A model generated the notes under the pieces. The model made no database searches. It was not told the DNA's origin and saw only the letters and a program-made list of their open reading frames with translations. Source: Candidatus Limivivens intestinipullorum (GTDB lineage Bacteria > Bacillota > Clostridia > Lachnospirales > Lachnospiraceae). Taken from it: a stretch of 64,000 nucleotides of DNA. Where the stretch lies: contig DVIQ01000035.1 of NCBI GenBank assembly GCA_018711185.1, positions 37,560 to 101,559 on the forward strand. Reading direction: 5' to 3'. Position 1 is the stretch's first letter. Each line of letters starts with the position of its first letter. The translations under genes and the position numbers were made by a program. This document shows, piece after piece, positions 54,578-63,638 of this stretch.

Positions 54578-55798
54578 ATGAAGAGATGGATCGGCCTGTT
54601 GACGGCGGCGTGTATGGTGTTTTTGTGCGCGGCGAAGGCCTGCGCGGAGGAAGCGGACAGTCTTTCCCTGGCCACGCCCAGCGCGCTTTTGATGGAAGCG
54701 GAAACAGGTACAGTACTCTATGAAAAGGCGGCGGATGAAAGAATGAGCCCGGCCAGCGTCACGAAGATTATGACGCTTCTGCTGATCTTTGAGGCTGTGG
54801 AGGACGGACGGCTTTCCCTGACGGACGAGGTGGTCACCAGCGCCAGGGCCAAGTCCATGGGGGGCTCCCAGGTCTTTCTGGAGGAGGGGGAAAAACAGTC
54901 GGTGGAAACCCTGATTAAGTGCATTGTGGTGGCGTCGGGAAACGACGCGGCGGTGGCCATGGCGGAGCATATCGCGGGGACTGAGGAGGAGTTTGTGGCC
55001 CGTATGAATGAAAAAGCGGCGTCTCTGGGGATGGAGAACACGAATTTTGTGGACTGCTGCGGGCTGACGGACGATCCCGGCCATTATACCTCCGCCAGGG
55101 ATATTGCCCTGATGACCAGGGAACTGATCACGCGTTTTCCGGAAATTTATGAGTATTCTACGATCTGGATGGAAAACATTACCCATGTAACGAGACAGGG
55201 AACCAGTGAATTCACCCTTACCAACACGAATAAACTTCTTCGAAGCTTCGACGGATGCCTGGGACTGAAAACCGGAAGCACCAGTATCGCAAAATACTGT
55301 CTTTCCGCGACGGCTGTGCGGAATGATATTCAGCTTATCGCGGTGATTCTGGCCGCTCCGGATTCAAAGACGCGGTTTGCGGAAGCGGCGTCTCTGCTGA
55401 ACTACGGATATGGGATCTGCCGTCTGTACCGGGATGAAAACACGGAAAGTCCGGGAAGCGTTCCGGTATCCGGAGGAAAAAAGGAAGAAGCTGCCTGCCG
55501 TTATGAAGGGGAATTCACCTTCCTGGATACCCAGGGAAAGGATTTGTCGGCGGTGGAGAAAGAGCTTGTGTGGAAAGACGAGATTACGGCTCCGGTACAG
55601 GAAGGGGATGTGCTGGGCGAGGCGGTCTACCGTCTGGACGGGCAGGAAATCGGAAAGGTGGAGCTGGTGGCCGCGGAGACGGTGGAAAAAGCGGATTTTC
55701 TCCATTATCTGAAAAAAGTCTGGAGCATTTATGGAGATCTGTGTTATGATAAGGATGCTATTTCAGCCGAAACAGAAACAGAAGCAGGTGAGATATGA
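54578..55798 (+). CDS. D-alanyl-D-alanine carboxypeptidase (DacA/DacF type), first copy
   Basis: The 406-residue protein has a signal peptide (cleavage near CAEEA at about 22), the serine peptidase SxxK motif S60-V-T-K63, the SGN motif in VASGNDAAV and KTG in LGLKTGST, followed by a C-terminal beta domain and a hydrophobic or amphipathic end near 378-395. It removes the terminal D-Ala from peptidoglycan stem peptides. The start follows GGAGGCGG. The next gene starts inside its last codons (ATGA overlap). Confidence 0.93.
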   Translation: MKRWIGLLTAACMVFLCAAKACAEEADSLSLATPSALLMEAETGTVLYEKAADERMSPASVTKIMTLLLIFEAVEDGRLSLTDEVVTSARAKSMGGSQVFLEEGEKQSVETLIKCIVVASGNDAAVAMAEHIAGTEEEFVARMNEKAASLGMENTNFVDCCGLTDDPGHYTSARDIALMTRELITRFPEIYEYSTIWMENITHVTRQGTSEFTLTNTNKLLRSFDGCLGLKTGSTSIAKYCLSATAVRNDIQLIAVILAAPDSKTRFAEAASLLNYGYGICRLYRDENTESPGSVPVSGGKKEEAACRYEGEFTFLDTQGKDLSAVEKELVWKDEITAPVQEGDVLGEAVYRLDGQEIGKVELVAAETVEKADFLHYLKKVWSIYGDLCYDKDAISAETETEAGEI

Positions 55799-56589
55799 AC
55801 GCATTTCAAGTACGGAACTACCGGATTCCGGTAAATAAAAAAAGCAGGGGAGAGGCCACCATTGTCCTTCTCTGCGACCTCCACGGCGCCTGTTACGGCG
55901 AGAATCACAGGGAGCTCATTGACGCAATCGACGCTCAGCGGCCGGATTTGATCGTCAGCGCCGGGGATTTGATTATGGACGCGGATAGGCCCCATATAGA
56001 CAATGTTTTGGCGCTGCTGGCACAGCTTGCCGCCAGGTATCCGGTATATTGCGGGAACGGCAACCATGAGACGAAACTGCGTCAAAGAGAAGGAGGCCGT
56101 CTTTACCGGGAACTGGCCGCGGGCATCCGCGCCTGCGGGGCGCATCTGCTGACAAATGAGCGCCGGAAGCTGACGGCAGGCGGGATTCCCATGGAAATCG
56201 CCGGACTGGAGATTGGATTAAGGCATTTTCGGCGCGTGGGGGCTTCCAGGCTTACGCTTCCGGAGATGTGCGGTTACCTGCAGAGACCGGAAAAAGAGGT
56301 GTTCAGTCTGCTGATCGCTCATAACCCCATGGACTTTCCGGTATACGCGGCCTGGGGAGCGGATCTGGTGGTGTCGGGGCATCTGCATGGAGGCTGTGTC
56401 CGCCTGCCTCTGCTCGGCGGGGTCGTCAGCCCGCAGCTTCGGCTCTTTCCCAAATATGACAGGGGGGAGTTTACCCTTGGAAAAAGCCGTATGGTTGTGG
56501 GAGCGGGCCTTGGAGAGCACGGAATCGGCATCCGCCTGGGCAATCCGAGGGAGCTGCCGGTGATCAAGCTTGTGCAGTCCAAAAGGTGA
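55795..56589 (+). CDS. Metallophosphoesterase, YkuE-like
   Basis: The 264-residue protein has the calcineurin-fold metal ligands in order: CDLHG near 27-31, SAGDL near 55-59, GNGNHE near 83-88, IAHNP near 178-182 and SGHLHGG near 198-204. It lacks the N-terminal membrane helix of many YkuE-like proteins, so it is probably cytoplasmic. It overlaps the carboxypeptidase gene by ATGA and is followed by scpA after 8 bases. Substrate unknown. Confidence 0.9.
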   Translation: MNAFQVRNYRIPVNKKSRGEATIVLLCDLHGACYGENHRELIDAIDAQRPDLIVSAGDLIMDADRPHIDNVLALLAQLAARYPVYCGNGNHETKLRQREGGRLYRELAAGIRACGAHLLTNERRKLTAGGIPMEIAGLEIGLRHFRRVGASRLTLPEMCGYLQRPEKEVFSLLIAHNPMDFPVYAAWGADLVVSGHLHGGCVRLPLLGGVVSPQLRLFPKYDRGEFTLGKSRMVVGAGLGEHGIGIRLGNPRELPVIKLVQSKR

Positions 56590-56597
56590 GGAAAAGT

Positions 56598-57365
56598 ATG
56601 GGCATACCTGTAAAGCTGGATGCGTTCGAAGGACCTCTGGACCTTCTTCTGCATCTGATTGAGAAAAATAAGGTAAATATTTACGACATTCCGATTGTGG
56701 AAATCACAGGACAATACATGGAATATATCCGGGAAATGCAGAGGCAGGATCTGGACGTTATGAGCGAATTCCTGGTGATGGCGGCCACGCTGCTTGACAT
56801 TAAGTCCCGGATGCTTCTGCCAAAGGAGCCAAAGGAGGAGCCCCAGGAGGAGGACCCCAGACAGGAGCTTGTGGAAAAGCTTCTGGAATACAAAATGTAC
56901 AAATACATGTCCTATGAGCTGAAAGACCGGCAGGAGGACGCTTCTCTGGCCATGTACCGGGGTCCGGAGCTTCCTGAGCAGGTAAAAAGCTACCGGCAGC
57001 CGGTGGACCTGTCTGAGCTTTTGGATGGAATTACCCTCGCGAAGCTCTACCGGATTTATAAGGATCTCATCCGCAGACAGGAAAACCGGATCGATCCGAT
57101 CCGCAGCAAGTTCGGAACGCTGGAAAAGGAAGAGGTGGACATGGACGCCACCTGGAAGCACGTGGAAGAGTATATTCATCAGCATAAAACCTGCAGCTTC
57201 CGGGAGCTGTGCGGCAAACACAGAACAAAAATGTATACGATTATTTCTTTTCTCGTGATTCTGGAACTGATGAAGATAGGGGAGATTGCCATTTCCCAGG
57301 AAGAAATATTCGGTGAAATCCGGATTCAGGCAAGGAAGCCGGAAGAAGCCGTGACGGAAAAATAG
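56598..57365 (+). CDS. scpA: Segregation and condensation protein A
   Basis: The 255-residue protein has the ScpA kleisin pattern: LDAFEGPLDLLLHLIEKNKVNIYDI near 6-30, DLDVMSEFLVMAATLLDIKSR near 53-73 and a winged-helix C-terminus (KTCSFRELC). It bridges the SMC heads in the condensin complex with ScpB. An in-frame GTG four codons earlier overlaps the ribosome site, so ATG 56598 is preferred. Confidence 0.95.
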   Translation: MGIPVKLDAFEGPLDLLLHLIEKNKVNIYDIPIVEITGQYMEYIREMQRQDLDVMSEFLVMAATLLDIKSRMLLPKEPKEEPQEEDPRQELVEKLLEYKMYKYMSYELKDRQEDASLAMYRGPELPEQVKSYRQPVDLSELLDGITLAKLYRIYKDLIRRQENRIDPIRSKFGTLEKEEVDMDATWKHVEEYIHQHKTCSFRELCGKHRTKMYTIISFLVILELMKIGEIAISQEEIFGEIRIQARKPEEAVTEK

Positions 57366-57378
57366 GAGTAGTGAACCA

Positions 57379-57951
57379 ATGGAGGAGATTGAAAAGGCCT
57401 GCGCGGCCTTAGAGGCGGTCCTGTTCGCGATGGGAGATTCTGTGGATCTGGAAAGGCTGGCGGACGCGGTGGGTCAGGATACGGAGACCACGAGAAAGCT
57501 TTTGCACCGGATGATGGACCAATACCGCAGGAAGGACCGGGGAATTCAGCTTGTGGAGCTGGAAAATTCCTACCAGCTTTCCACGAAGCCGGAGTACTAC
57601 GAAGCGCTGGTCAAGGTGGCGAAACAGCCAAAAAAGCTGGTACTGTCCGATGTGGCCCTGGAGACGCTGTCCATCATCGCGTACAAACAGCCGGTGACGA
57701 AGGCGGAGATTGAGAAGATTCGCGGCGTGAAAAGCGACCACGCCATTAATAAACTGATCGAATACAATCTGGTGACAGAGCTTGGGCGGCTGGACGCGCC
57801 CGGAAAACCCATTTTGTTCGGGACCACGGAGGAGTTCCTGCGCAGCTTCGGCGTGCAGTCTCTGGATGATCTGCCGGCCATGAATCCGGTCCAGCTTGCG
57901 GATTTTAAGGCCCAGGCGGAGGAGGAAGCGCAGCTGAAACTGGACATATGA
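57379..57951 (+). CDS. scpB: Segregation and condensation protein B
   Basis: The 190-residue protein is a two-winged-helix ScpB: AALEAVLFAMGDSV near 10-23, LSDVALETLSIIAYKQPVTK near 89-108, IEKIRGVKSDHAINKL near 111-126 and LGRLDAPGKPILFGTT near 135-150. It works as a dimer with ScpA and SMC. It starts 13 bases after scpA. An AGG-containing site precedes the ATG. Confidence 0.95.
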   Translation: MEEIEKACAALEAVLFAMGDSVDLERLADAVGQDTETTRKLLHRMMDQYRRKDRGIQLVELENSYQLSTKPEYYEALVKVAKQPKKLVLSDVALETLSIIAYKQPVTKAEIEKIRGVKSDHAINKLIEYNLVTELGRLDAPGKPILFGTTEEFLRSFGVQSLDDLPAMNPVQLADFKAQAEEEAQLKLDI

Positions 57952-57988
57952 CGGCTTTCGGCATGGACGGAAGCGGAAGGGAGGACTT

Positions 57989-58792
57989 ATGCCTACAACC
58001 TATACCCATGATCTGTTTGGAAAGCTTGTGTACAAAAAGCTTCCGGCGGATTTAAAAAAATGTATCAGAGAAAACCCCGCGGCTTACCGGATCGGTCTGC
58101 ATGGGCCGGACATTCTGTTTTATTACCGCCCGTTTTCCAAAAACCGCGTGAACGGCCTGGGAAGCGCCATGCACCGGGAGATCGCGGCGCCGTTTTTTGA
58201 CCGGCAGCAGGAACGCGTGACCGAGGACGCGGAGACGGCGTCTTACGTATTCGGATTTATCTGCCATTTTATGCTGGACAGCAAATGCCATCCTTATATC
58301 GGCGCTTACATGAAGGAGACCGGGGCGGCCCATGATGAAATCGAGACGGATCTGGACCGGATGCTCATGGAAAAAACAGGAAAGGACCCGTATTCCTACC
58401 GGCCTGCCGCTTTTTTGAAAGTCCTTCGGAAAAACCAAGGGAAAGCGGAGCGGCTCATGGAGAAGATCGCGGAGGTCATCGGCCAGGTAAGCCGTGAGGA
58501 TATTCGCCGTTCGCTGAAGGGGATGGCATTTTATACCGGCGTTATGGTCTGCCGCTGCGAGGTCAAGCGCCGCTTGATTTTAGGAGTTCTGAAGGCTGTG
58601 GGAGCCTACGATTCCATGCAGGGCCATATTATGCGGAAAAAGCGTCCCAAGCGGTGTCTGAGAAGTACAGCGGTTCTCGAAGAGATTTTTGAAGAGACGA
58701 TTTCGGAAACGGCCGAAATGATTGCGGATTATTGGGAGAAAGCAAAGAAAAAGGAGCGGGTTGGAGAAAGATTTTACAGAAATTACGAATAA
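57989..58792 (+). CDS. Zinc-dependent phospholipase C-like protein
   Basis: The 267-residue protein resembles the zinc phospholipase C/S1-P1-type all-helical family: an early TYTHDLFG, then GLHGPDILFYY near 37-47, HREIAAP near 62-68 and FICHFMLDSKCHPYI near 90-104 supply His and Asp metal ligands. No signal peptide is present, so a classical secreted phospholipase role is doubtful. A GGGAGGA site precedes the ATG. It follows scpB closely. Confidence 0.78.
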   Translation: MPTTYTHDLFGKLVYKKLPADLKKCIRENPAAYRIGLHGPDILFYYRPFSKNRVNGLGSAMHREIAAPFFDRQQERVTEDAETASYVFGFICHFMLDSKCHPYIGAYMKETGAAHDEIETDLDRMLMEKTGKDPYSYRPAAFLKVLRKNQGKAERLMEKIAEVIGQVSREDIRRSLKGMAFYTGVMVCRCEVKRRLILGVLKAVGAYDSMQGHIMRKKRPKRCLRSTAVLEEIFEETISETAEMIADYWEKAKKKERVGERFYRNYE

Positions 58793-58849
58793 AAAGGGAG
58801 CGCCGGACATATACTGTTTTATCAGATAAGGAGACAGGAGCGTGTTTCG

Positions 58850-60040
58850 GTGAAGAAAAAAGGAATGATTTTATTGCTGGCTGTTCGGATGCTGTGTCCG
58901 GGAACACTGACGTTTGCACAGAGCGAGGAGCCGGATAATCTTTACGCCCAGTCTGCGGTTCTGATGGATGCGGATTCCGGGCGTATTTTGTTTGAAAAAA
59001 ACGGCAGAGAAGCGCGGCCTATGGCAAGCACCACGAAGATTATGACCTGTATCCTTGCGTTGGAGGAGGGGGATCTTTCCGAAGAGGTGACGGTGTCCGC
59101 CAACGCGGCCGCGCAGCCCCAGGTACACCTGGGAATGCGGGAAGGAGAGCAGTATCGTCTGGAGGATCTTCTGTACTCCCTTATGCTGGAGAGTCACAAC
59201 GATACGGCGGTGGCCATCGCAGAGCATATCGCGGGAAGCACGGAAGACTTTGCCGCCTTGATGAATGAGCGCGCAAAGGCCATCGGGTGTGAGGATACCC
59301 ATTTTGTTACGCCAAATGGGCTGGATGCCGAGGATGAGGGGGGCGTCCATTCCACCACGGCGGCGGATCTGGCCAGAATCATGCGGTACTGTATTACCAA
59401 GTCGGAAAAGAAGGAGGACTTTCTGCGGATTACCCAGACGGAAAGCCACACTTTTGCAAATCTTGACGGAAGCCGCAGCTTTTCCTGCTATAATCACAAC
59501 GCTTTTCTCAGTATGATGGACGGCGCCATCAGCGGAAAAACCGGTTATACGGCGGATGCCGGCTACTGCTACGTGGGAGCCCTGCAGAGAGGCGAGCGGA
59601 CGTTTATCGTAACCCTTCTGGCCTGCGGCTGGCCGAATCACAAAACCTATAAGTGGAGCGACACGAAAGCCCTGATGAATTACGGACTGGAAAATTATGA
59701 GTACCGGAACGTGCTTCAGGAAACGGACCCGGCGCAGATACCTGTGGAAAACGGGATCGCGCAGAGCCGCGGTCTTGAGGACACCGCTTTTGTGGAGCCT
59801 CTGGTGGAGGAGCCGGAAAGCTTGGAGCTTTTGGTGAGCGAGGAAGATGAAATTACAATAAAAGCGACTTTGCCCGAAATTTTGGAAGCTCCTGTGGCAA
59901 AAGATACCGTGATCGGAAAGATAACGTACTATTTAAACGACACACCAATCCAGGAATTCCCCGTGGTAGCTTCGAATCAGGTGGACTGCGTGGGGTATGG
60001 ATGGTGTCTGGAAAAAATTCTTGAGCGCTTCTGGATCTGA
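58850..60040 (+). CDS. dacF: D-alanyl-D-alanine carboxypeptidase (DacF type), second copy
   Basis: The 396-residue protein has a signal peptide (KKK, hydrophobic core, cleavage near FAQS at about 25), S60-T-T-K63, LESHNDTAV in the SxN position and SGKTGYT. The SxN element reads SHN, not the usual SGN. It has a C-terminal beta domain and a short amphipathic end. It starts with GTG after AGGAG. It is similar in plan to the first carboxypeptidase but clearly diverged. A scpAB-dacF neighbourhood is common in Firmicutes. Confidence 0.9.
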   Translation: MKKKGMILLLAVRMLCPGTLTFAQSEEPDNLYAQSAVLMDADSGRILFEKNGREARPMASTTKIMTCILALEEGDLSEEVTVSANAAAQPQVHLGMREGEQYRLEDLLYSLMLESHNDTAVAIAEHIAGSTEDFAALMNERAKAIGCEDTHFVTPNGLDAEDEGGVHSTTAADLARIMRYCITKSEKKEDFLRITQTESHTFANLDGSRSFSCYNHNAFLSMMDGAISGKTGYTADAGYCYVGALQRGERTFIVTLLACGWPNHKTYKWSDTKALMNYGLENYEYRNVLQETDPAQIPVENGIAQSRGLEDTAFVEPLVEEPESLELLVSEEDEITIKATLPEILEAPVAKDTVIGKITYYLNDTPIQEFPVVASNQVDCVGYGWCLEKILERFWI

Positions 60041-60070
60041 TTATTTTGTTTCCCTGAATCATTTTCTTAT

Positions 60071-60095
60071 GGTCTGCGCGGTATATGCGCAGACT
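60071..60095. repeat. Palindromic repeat, copy 2
   Basis: GTCTGCGC (60072-60079) pairs with GCGCAGAC (60087-60094). Reverse-complemented, this 25-base block matches 29542-29566 at 23 positions. No T tract follows on the plus strand. Confidence 0.6.
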
Positions 60096-60209
60096 TCGAT
60101 AGAGAATAGTCATGTCTATGTGTATGATTTTTTGTCATACACTTCCGCATTCGCAGCGGACACCTCGACTACGATTAAATAATGTAGGAGACGGTGTGCT
60201 GCAAATTTC

Positions 60210-60579
60210 CTGATTAATGAAAACACAGTGCTTACCAATCTTTCTGCAGTCCGTCTGACGGAGGGGCAGATTAATAAGCTTGAAGCAACGCTTCAGGAAA
60301 GCCTGCAGAGCCCGACTATTGATTTCGCGGTTTTGAATCTGGCTCAGCGGATTTATAACCGGACGCCGCTTCCGTTTGGGGATAGCGACCAGGCAAATAA
60401 GAACGATACTGGATTCCAATGGCGTGCCGCTTTTCCAGCACAGCGTGACAGCCGCCGGCAATATGGGCGGTACCCAGAATACCTATGACACATACTCGAT
60501 CCGTCCCGCGCGGTCCGCAGGGCAGATCGATGGAAAGAGCTTTGAAGGCTCCGGAAGAAACGGAGCCGCAGTGGAATAA
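60210..60579 (+). pseudogene. Frameshifted remnant of a gene of unknown function
   Basis: Codon-like sequence runs open from about 60183 to past 60400 in one frame (including TVLTNLSAVRLTEGQIN and FAVLNLAQRIYN) but has no start with a ribosome site. The adjacent frame is open from 60376 to the stop at 60579 (ILDSNGVPLFQHSV, then GGTQNTYDTYSIRPARSA). Joining them near 60390 by a one-base shift would give a protein of about 120 residues. I do not recognise a family. A short real gene with a sequencing error is equally possible. Confidence 0.45.
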
Positions 60580-60611
60580 TAAAACAGGCTGCGCTGAACG
60601 GGAGAGATGTT

Positions 60612-61379
60612 ATGAACTTTAGAACTGCAGTGTATACAGATGTGGGGATAAGGAAAAAGACAAATCAGGATTCAGCCTTAATTGAAACAGCGGATACAGA
60701 CGAAGGTAGGGTTTCCCTGGCGGTTGTCTGCGACGGGATGGGCGGCCTTGCGATGGGCGAGGTCGCCAGCGCTGTTTTAATCAGGGCTTTTTCTGACTGG
60801 TTTGAAAAAAGGTTTCCCTTTCTGCTGCATGAAGGCTTCCAGGCAGGAAGGATTCAGGAGGAGTGGGAGAAGCTGGTATTTTCCGTAAACGAAAAGATTA
60901 TGGACTTTGGGGATACCAGGCATGTGCGGCTGGGGACGACTCTGGTGGCGCTGCTGATTGCCAGAGATTATTTCTATATTATGAATGTGGGGGACAGCAG
61001 AGTTTACCAGATTCGGAATACTTTGATTCAGCTGACCAGAGATCAGAGCTTTATCCAGAGAGAAATGGATGCCGGACGGATGACCTATGAGGAGGCAATG
61101 GTACACCCTCAGCGGAACGTTCTGCTCCAGTGTGTGGGAGCCAGTACGGTGATTCTGCCGGAGTTTTTATCCGGTCCCTGCAGCCAGGATAGTATGTTTC
61201 TGATCTGCAGCGACGGCTTCCGCCATGTGCTGACAACAGATGAGCTTTATGACCATCTGAATCCGGACTTTCTTCATACGGAGGAAGAAATGGAGCGGCA
61301 GCTTCGGATTTTGACAGAACTGAACAAGGAGCGGCAGGAAGTGGATAACATCACAGCCGTCCTTGTGCGGACCTGCTAG
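60612..61379 (+). CDS. PP2C-family serine/threonine phosphatase
   Basis: The 255-residue protein carries the PP2C metal and phosphate motifs in order: DVGIRKKTNQDS near 10-21, VCDGMGGLA near 39-47, GDSRVYQIR near 125-133, LTRDQS near 138-143, CSDGFR near 196-201 and DNITAVLV near 245-252. It has no membrane segment. It removes phosphate from Ser/Thr and is paired with the kinase 11 bases downstream, the PrpC/PrkC arrangement. The start follows GGGAGAG. Confidence 0.95.
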   Translation: MNFRTAVYTDVGIRKKTNQDSALIETADTDEGRVSLAVVCDGMGGLAMGEVASAVLIRAFSDWFEKRFPFLLHEGFQAGRIQEEWEKLVFSVNEKIMDFGDTRHVRLGTTLVALLIARDYFYIMNVGDSRVYQIRNTLIQLTRDQSFIQREMDAGRMTYEEAMVHPQRNVLLQCVGASTVILPEFLSGPCSQDSMFLICSDGFRHVLTTDELYDHLNPDFLHTEEEMERQLRILTELNKERQEVDNITAVLVRTC

Positions 61380-61390
61380 GGAGGAACGCC

Positions 61391-63097
61391 ATGCTACAAA
61401 TCGGATCCGTCATTGACGGAAAATATAAAATTTTGAACGAGGTGGGCCGGGGAGGCATGAGCATCGTCTATATGGCGATCAATGAGCGGGCGAATAAAAC
61501 CTGGGCCATAAAAGAAGTACGAAGGGACGGAGTACAGGACTATGAAGTTGTAAAGCAGGGCCTGATTGTGGAAACGGATCTGCTGAAGCGCTTGGATCAT
61601 CCGAATCTGCCAAGTATTATTGATGTGATTGAGGATCAAGATACCTTTCTGATCGTCATGGATTACATCGAAGGAAAGTCCCTGGATAAGGTGCTGCGAG
61701 AGCACGGCCCGCAGGATCAGGAGCTGGTGGTGAAATGGGCCAGACAGATTTGTGATGTGCTGGGTTATCTCCATTCCAGAAAACCGCCGATCATTTACCG
61801 TGATATGAAGCCCTCTAATGTGATGCTGAAGCCGGACGGAAATATTGTAGTATTTGACTTTGGCATTGCCAGAGAGTTTAAGGAGGGACGGGTGGCGGAT
61901 ACGACCTGTCTGGGGACCAGGGGGTACGCCGCGCCGGAACAGTACGGCGGCAGGGGACAGACGGATCCCAGAACGGACATTTACTGTCTGGGCGCTACAA
62001 TGTACCATCTTCTGACGGGGCATAACCCAAGCGAACCCCCTTATGAGATCTATCCCATTCGCCATTGGAACCCAGCCCTGTCTTCCGGGCTTGAGGAGAT
62101 TATCCTGCGGTGTACCCAGCAGAATCCCAGCGACCGTTTCCAGTCCTGCGCGGAATTGATGTACGCTTTAGACCATTATTCTGAGCTGGATTACGATTAC
62201 CGGAAACGGCAGAACCGCAGATGGGTCTCCTTCCTGGCGACTGTGGGATTGACGGCTGCCTGCGCCGCGGGAGCTGCCGGCTTTTATACGGCAGAGACAA
62301 CGCTGAAGGCAAGCAGCTACGACCAGTATATGCTGAACGCGGTATCCGCCGCGGATACAGAGGAACGGTTCGCTTCCTATATGAATGCCATCGAGCTGGA
62401 ACCGGAGGATGAGGAAGCGTATCTGGGCATTTTGCAGAACTGCTTTTTGGAGGACGGAGAATTTGTCGGGGACGAGCAGAAACAGTTTATGGAAATGCTT
62501 GGAACCGGTCCGCAGGGGGGACGCACCCATGAGGATTCTCTGCGGTCAAACGCCGAAGGCTATGCGCGGTTCAGTTATGAGGCGGCAATGGCGTATTTTT
62601 ATTATAACACCGAGGGAAGCAAAAACTCGGCGATTAAATGGCTGTCAATTGCCCAGGAAGCGGAGAGCCTGACGGAACAGCAGAGGGAGCGCGCTTCTCT
62701 TCTGTTTCAGATTGCCAGTTACTATAATGATTTGGGAGCGATGAACCTTGCCGGGGATTCCCAGGTGTCTTATGCGGATTACTGGCGGGATATGGTGGAG
62801 GTCACAGCCGGAAATCTGGTGGAAAGAGACAACGCGATGACCGCCCTGGTAATGTACGGTGAAATGCTGAATCTGATTTCAACGAACAGCACAGAACTGC
62901 GGGATGAGGGGATTTCAAGAGAAGAGCTTCTGGATGAGATTGCCTATATCCGGGAACGGCTGGAAAATGATATCGTGATCGAAGACTCCAACCGCGCGCA
63001 GCTTTCGGGGAAGTTTGAGGAGGTTATGGAAGCGGCAGAGACGGCCCAAAAGCGGGTGGAAACGGTTTACGCAGTGATAGGAGGAGGGGAGGCATAG
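61391..63097 (+). CDS. Membrane Ser/Thr protein kinase with TPR-like extracytoplasmic domain
   Basis: Residues about 11-265 are a Hanks-type kinase: glycine loop GRGGMS near 19-24, Lys in AIKEV (K41), catalytic loop YRDMKPSN (D138; Tyr replaces the usual His of HRD), DFG (156-158) and AAPEQY. A membrane helix lies at about 279-299. The outer part (about 300-568) is helical with TPR-like periodicity and no PASTA domains, so it is not a standard PrkC peptidoglycan sensor. It is translationally close to the phosphatase (11 bases) and the next membrane gene (2 bases). Ligand unknown. Confidence 0.92.
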   Translation: MLQIGSVIDGKYKILNEVGRGGMSIVYMAINERANKTWAIKEVRRDGVQDYEVVKQGLIVETDLLKRLDHPNLPSIIDVIEDQDTFLIVMDYIEGKSLDKVLREHGPQDQELVVKWARQICDVLGYLHSRKPPIIYRDMKPSNVMLKPDGNIVVFDFGIAREFKEGRVADTTCLGTRGYAAPEQYGGRGQTDPRTDIYCLGATMYHLLTGHNPSEPPYEIYPIRHWNPALSSGLEEIILRCTQQNPSDRFQSCAELMYALDHYSELDYDYRKRQNRRWVSFLATVGLTAACAAGAAGFYTAETTLKASSYDQYMLNAVSAADTEERFASYMNAIELEPEDEEAYLGILQNCFLEDGEFVGDEQKQFMEMLGTGPQGGRTHEDSLRSNAEGYARFSYEAAMAYFYYNTEGSKNSAIKWLSIAQEAESLTEQQRERASLLFQIASYYNDLGAMNLAGDSQVSYADYWRDMVEVTAGNLVERDNAMTALVMYGEMLNLISTNSTELRDEGISREELLDEIAYIRERLENDIVIEDSNRAQLSGKFEEVMEAAETAQKRVETVYAVIGGGEA

Positions 63098-63099
63098 GT

Positions 63100-63609
63100 A
63101 TGGACGCCAATTTGCAGCAGACGATTTCCATGTACCACACCGGCTTCCTGATTTGTCTGGCCCTGGCGGTGTGTTTCCTGATCGTTTCAGTCATTTTGTT
63201 TATAGTATTTAATATCCCAAAGATTATCACCAACCGGACCGGAAGGGCTATGCGCAAGAGTATGAAGGCCATAGAAGAGAAAAACGCAAGGACGGGCCAG
63301 CTTCGGCAGAATATCTCCTCGTCTCTTGGCAGACGGAGCCGCCGGCTCTCAGCCAGCCCGATTATCCAGCAGCCTTCTGCGCCAAAGCCGGCGGTTCAGC
63401 CGCCGGGGACACCGGTGTCAAAGGATGCATCACCGCAGCCTGGCGAGACGGAACCGGCCGGTACGGACGTTTTGGAGCAGGAGACGGATATACTGGCTGG
63501 CGGGGAAATTCCCGGGCCGAATAGGTCACAAGCGGGAGATCCACCTCTGCCGATACGGTTTGTGATTGAAAAACGTGTGATACTTATCCATTCAGATGAG
63601 GTTTTATAA
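63100..63609 (+). CDS. Single-pass membrane protein with Pro-rich cytoplasmic or surface tail
   Basis: The 169-residue protein has one strong membrane helix at about 12-37, a basic juxtamembrane stretch (NRTGRAMRKSMKAIEE) and a low-complexity tail rich in Pro, Gln, Ala and Ser. I do not recognise a family. It starts 2 bases after the kinase stop with GGAGGAGGGGAGG upstream, so it is coexpressed with the kinase. Basic residues following the helix suggest a cytoplasmic C-terminus that could be a substrate of the kinase; this is inference. Confidence 0.75.
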   Translation: MDANLQQTISMYHTGFLICLALAVCFLIVSVILFIVFNIPKIITNRTGRAMRKSMKAIEEKNARTGQLRQNISSSLGRRSRRLSASPIIQQPSAPKPAVQPPGTPVSKDASPQPGETEPAGTDVLEQETDILAGGEIPGPNRSQAGDPPLPIRFVIEKRVILIHSDEVL

Positions 63610-63638
63610 AGAAGTGAAAAGTAAAAGGAGTGAAGGTT

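Larger units (their letters stand above)
60041..60611 (+). other. 570-base region with hairpins and a decayed gene
   Basis: No intact gene is seen. It contains the palindromic repeat copy 2 (60071-60095), a perfect 8-bp hairpin GTGTATGA (60120-60127) with TCATACAC (60135-60142), and a frameshifted coding remnant (60210-60579). Confidence 0.6.
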
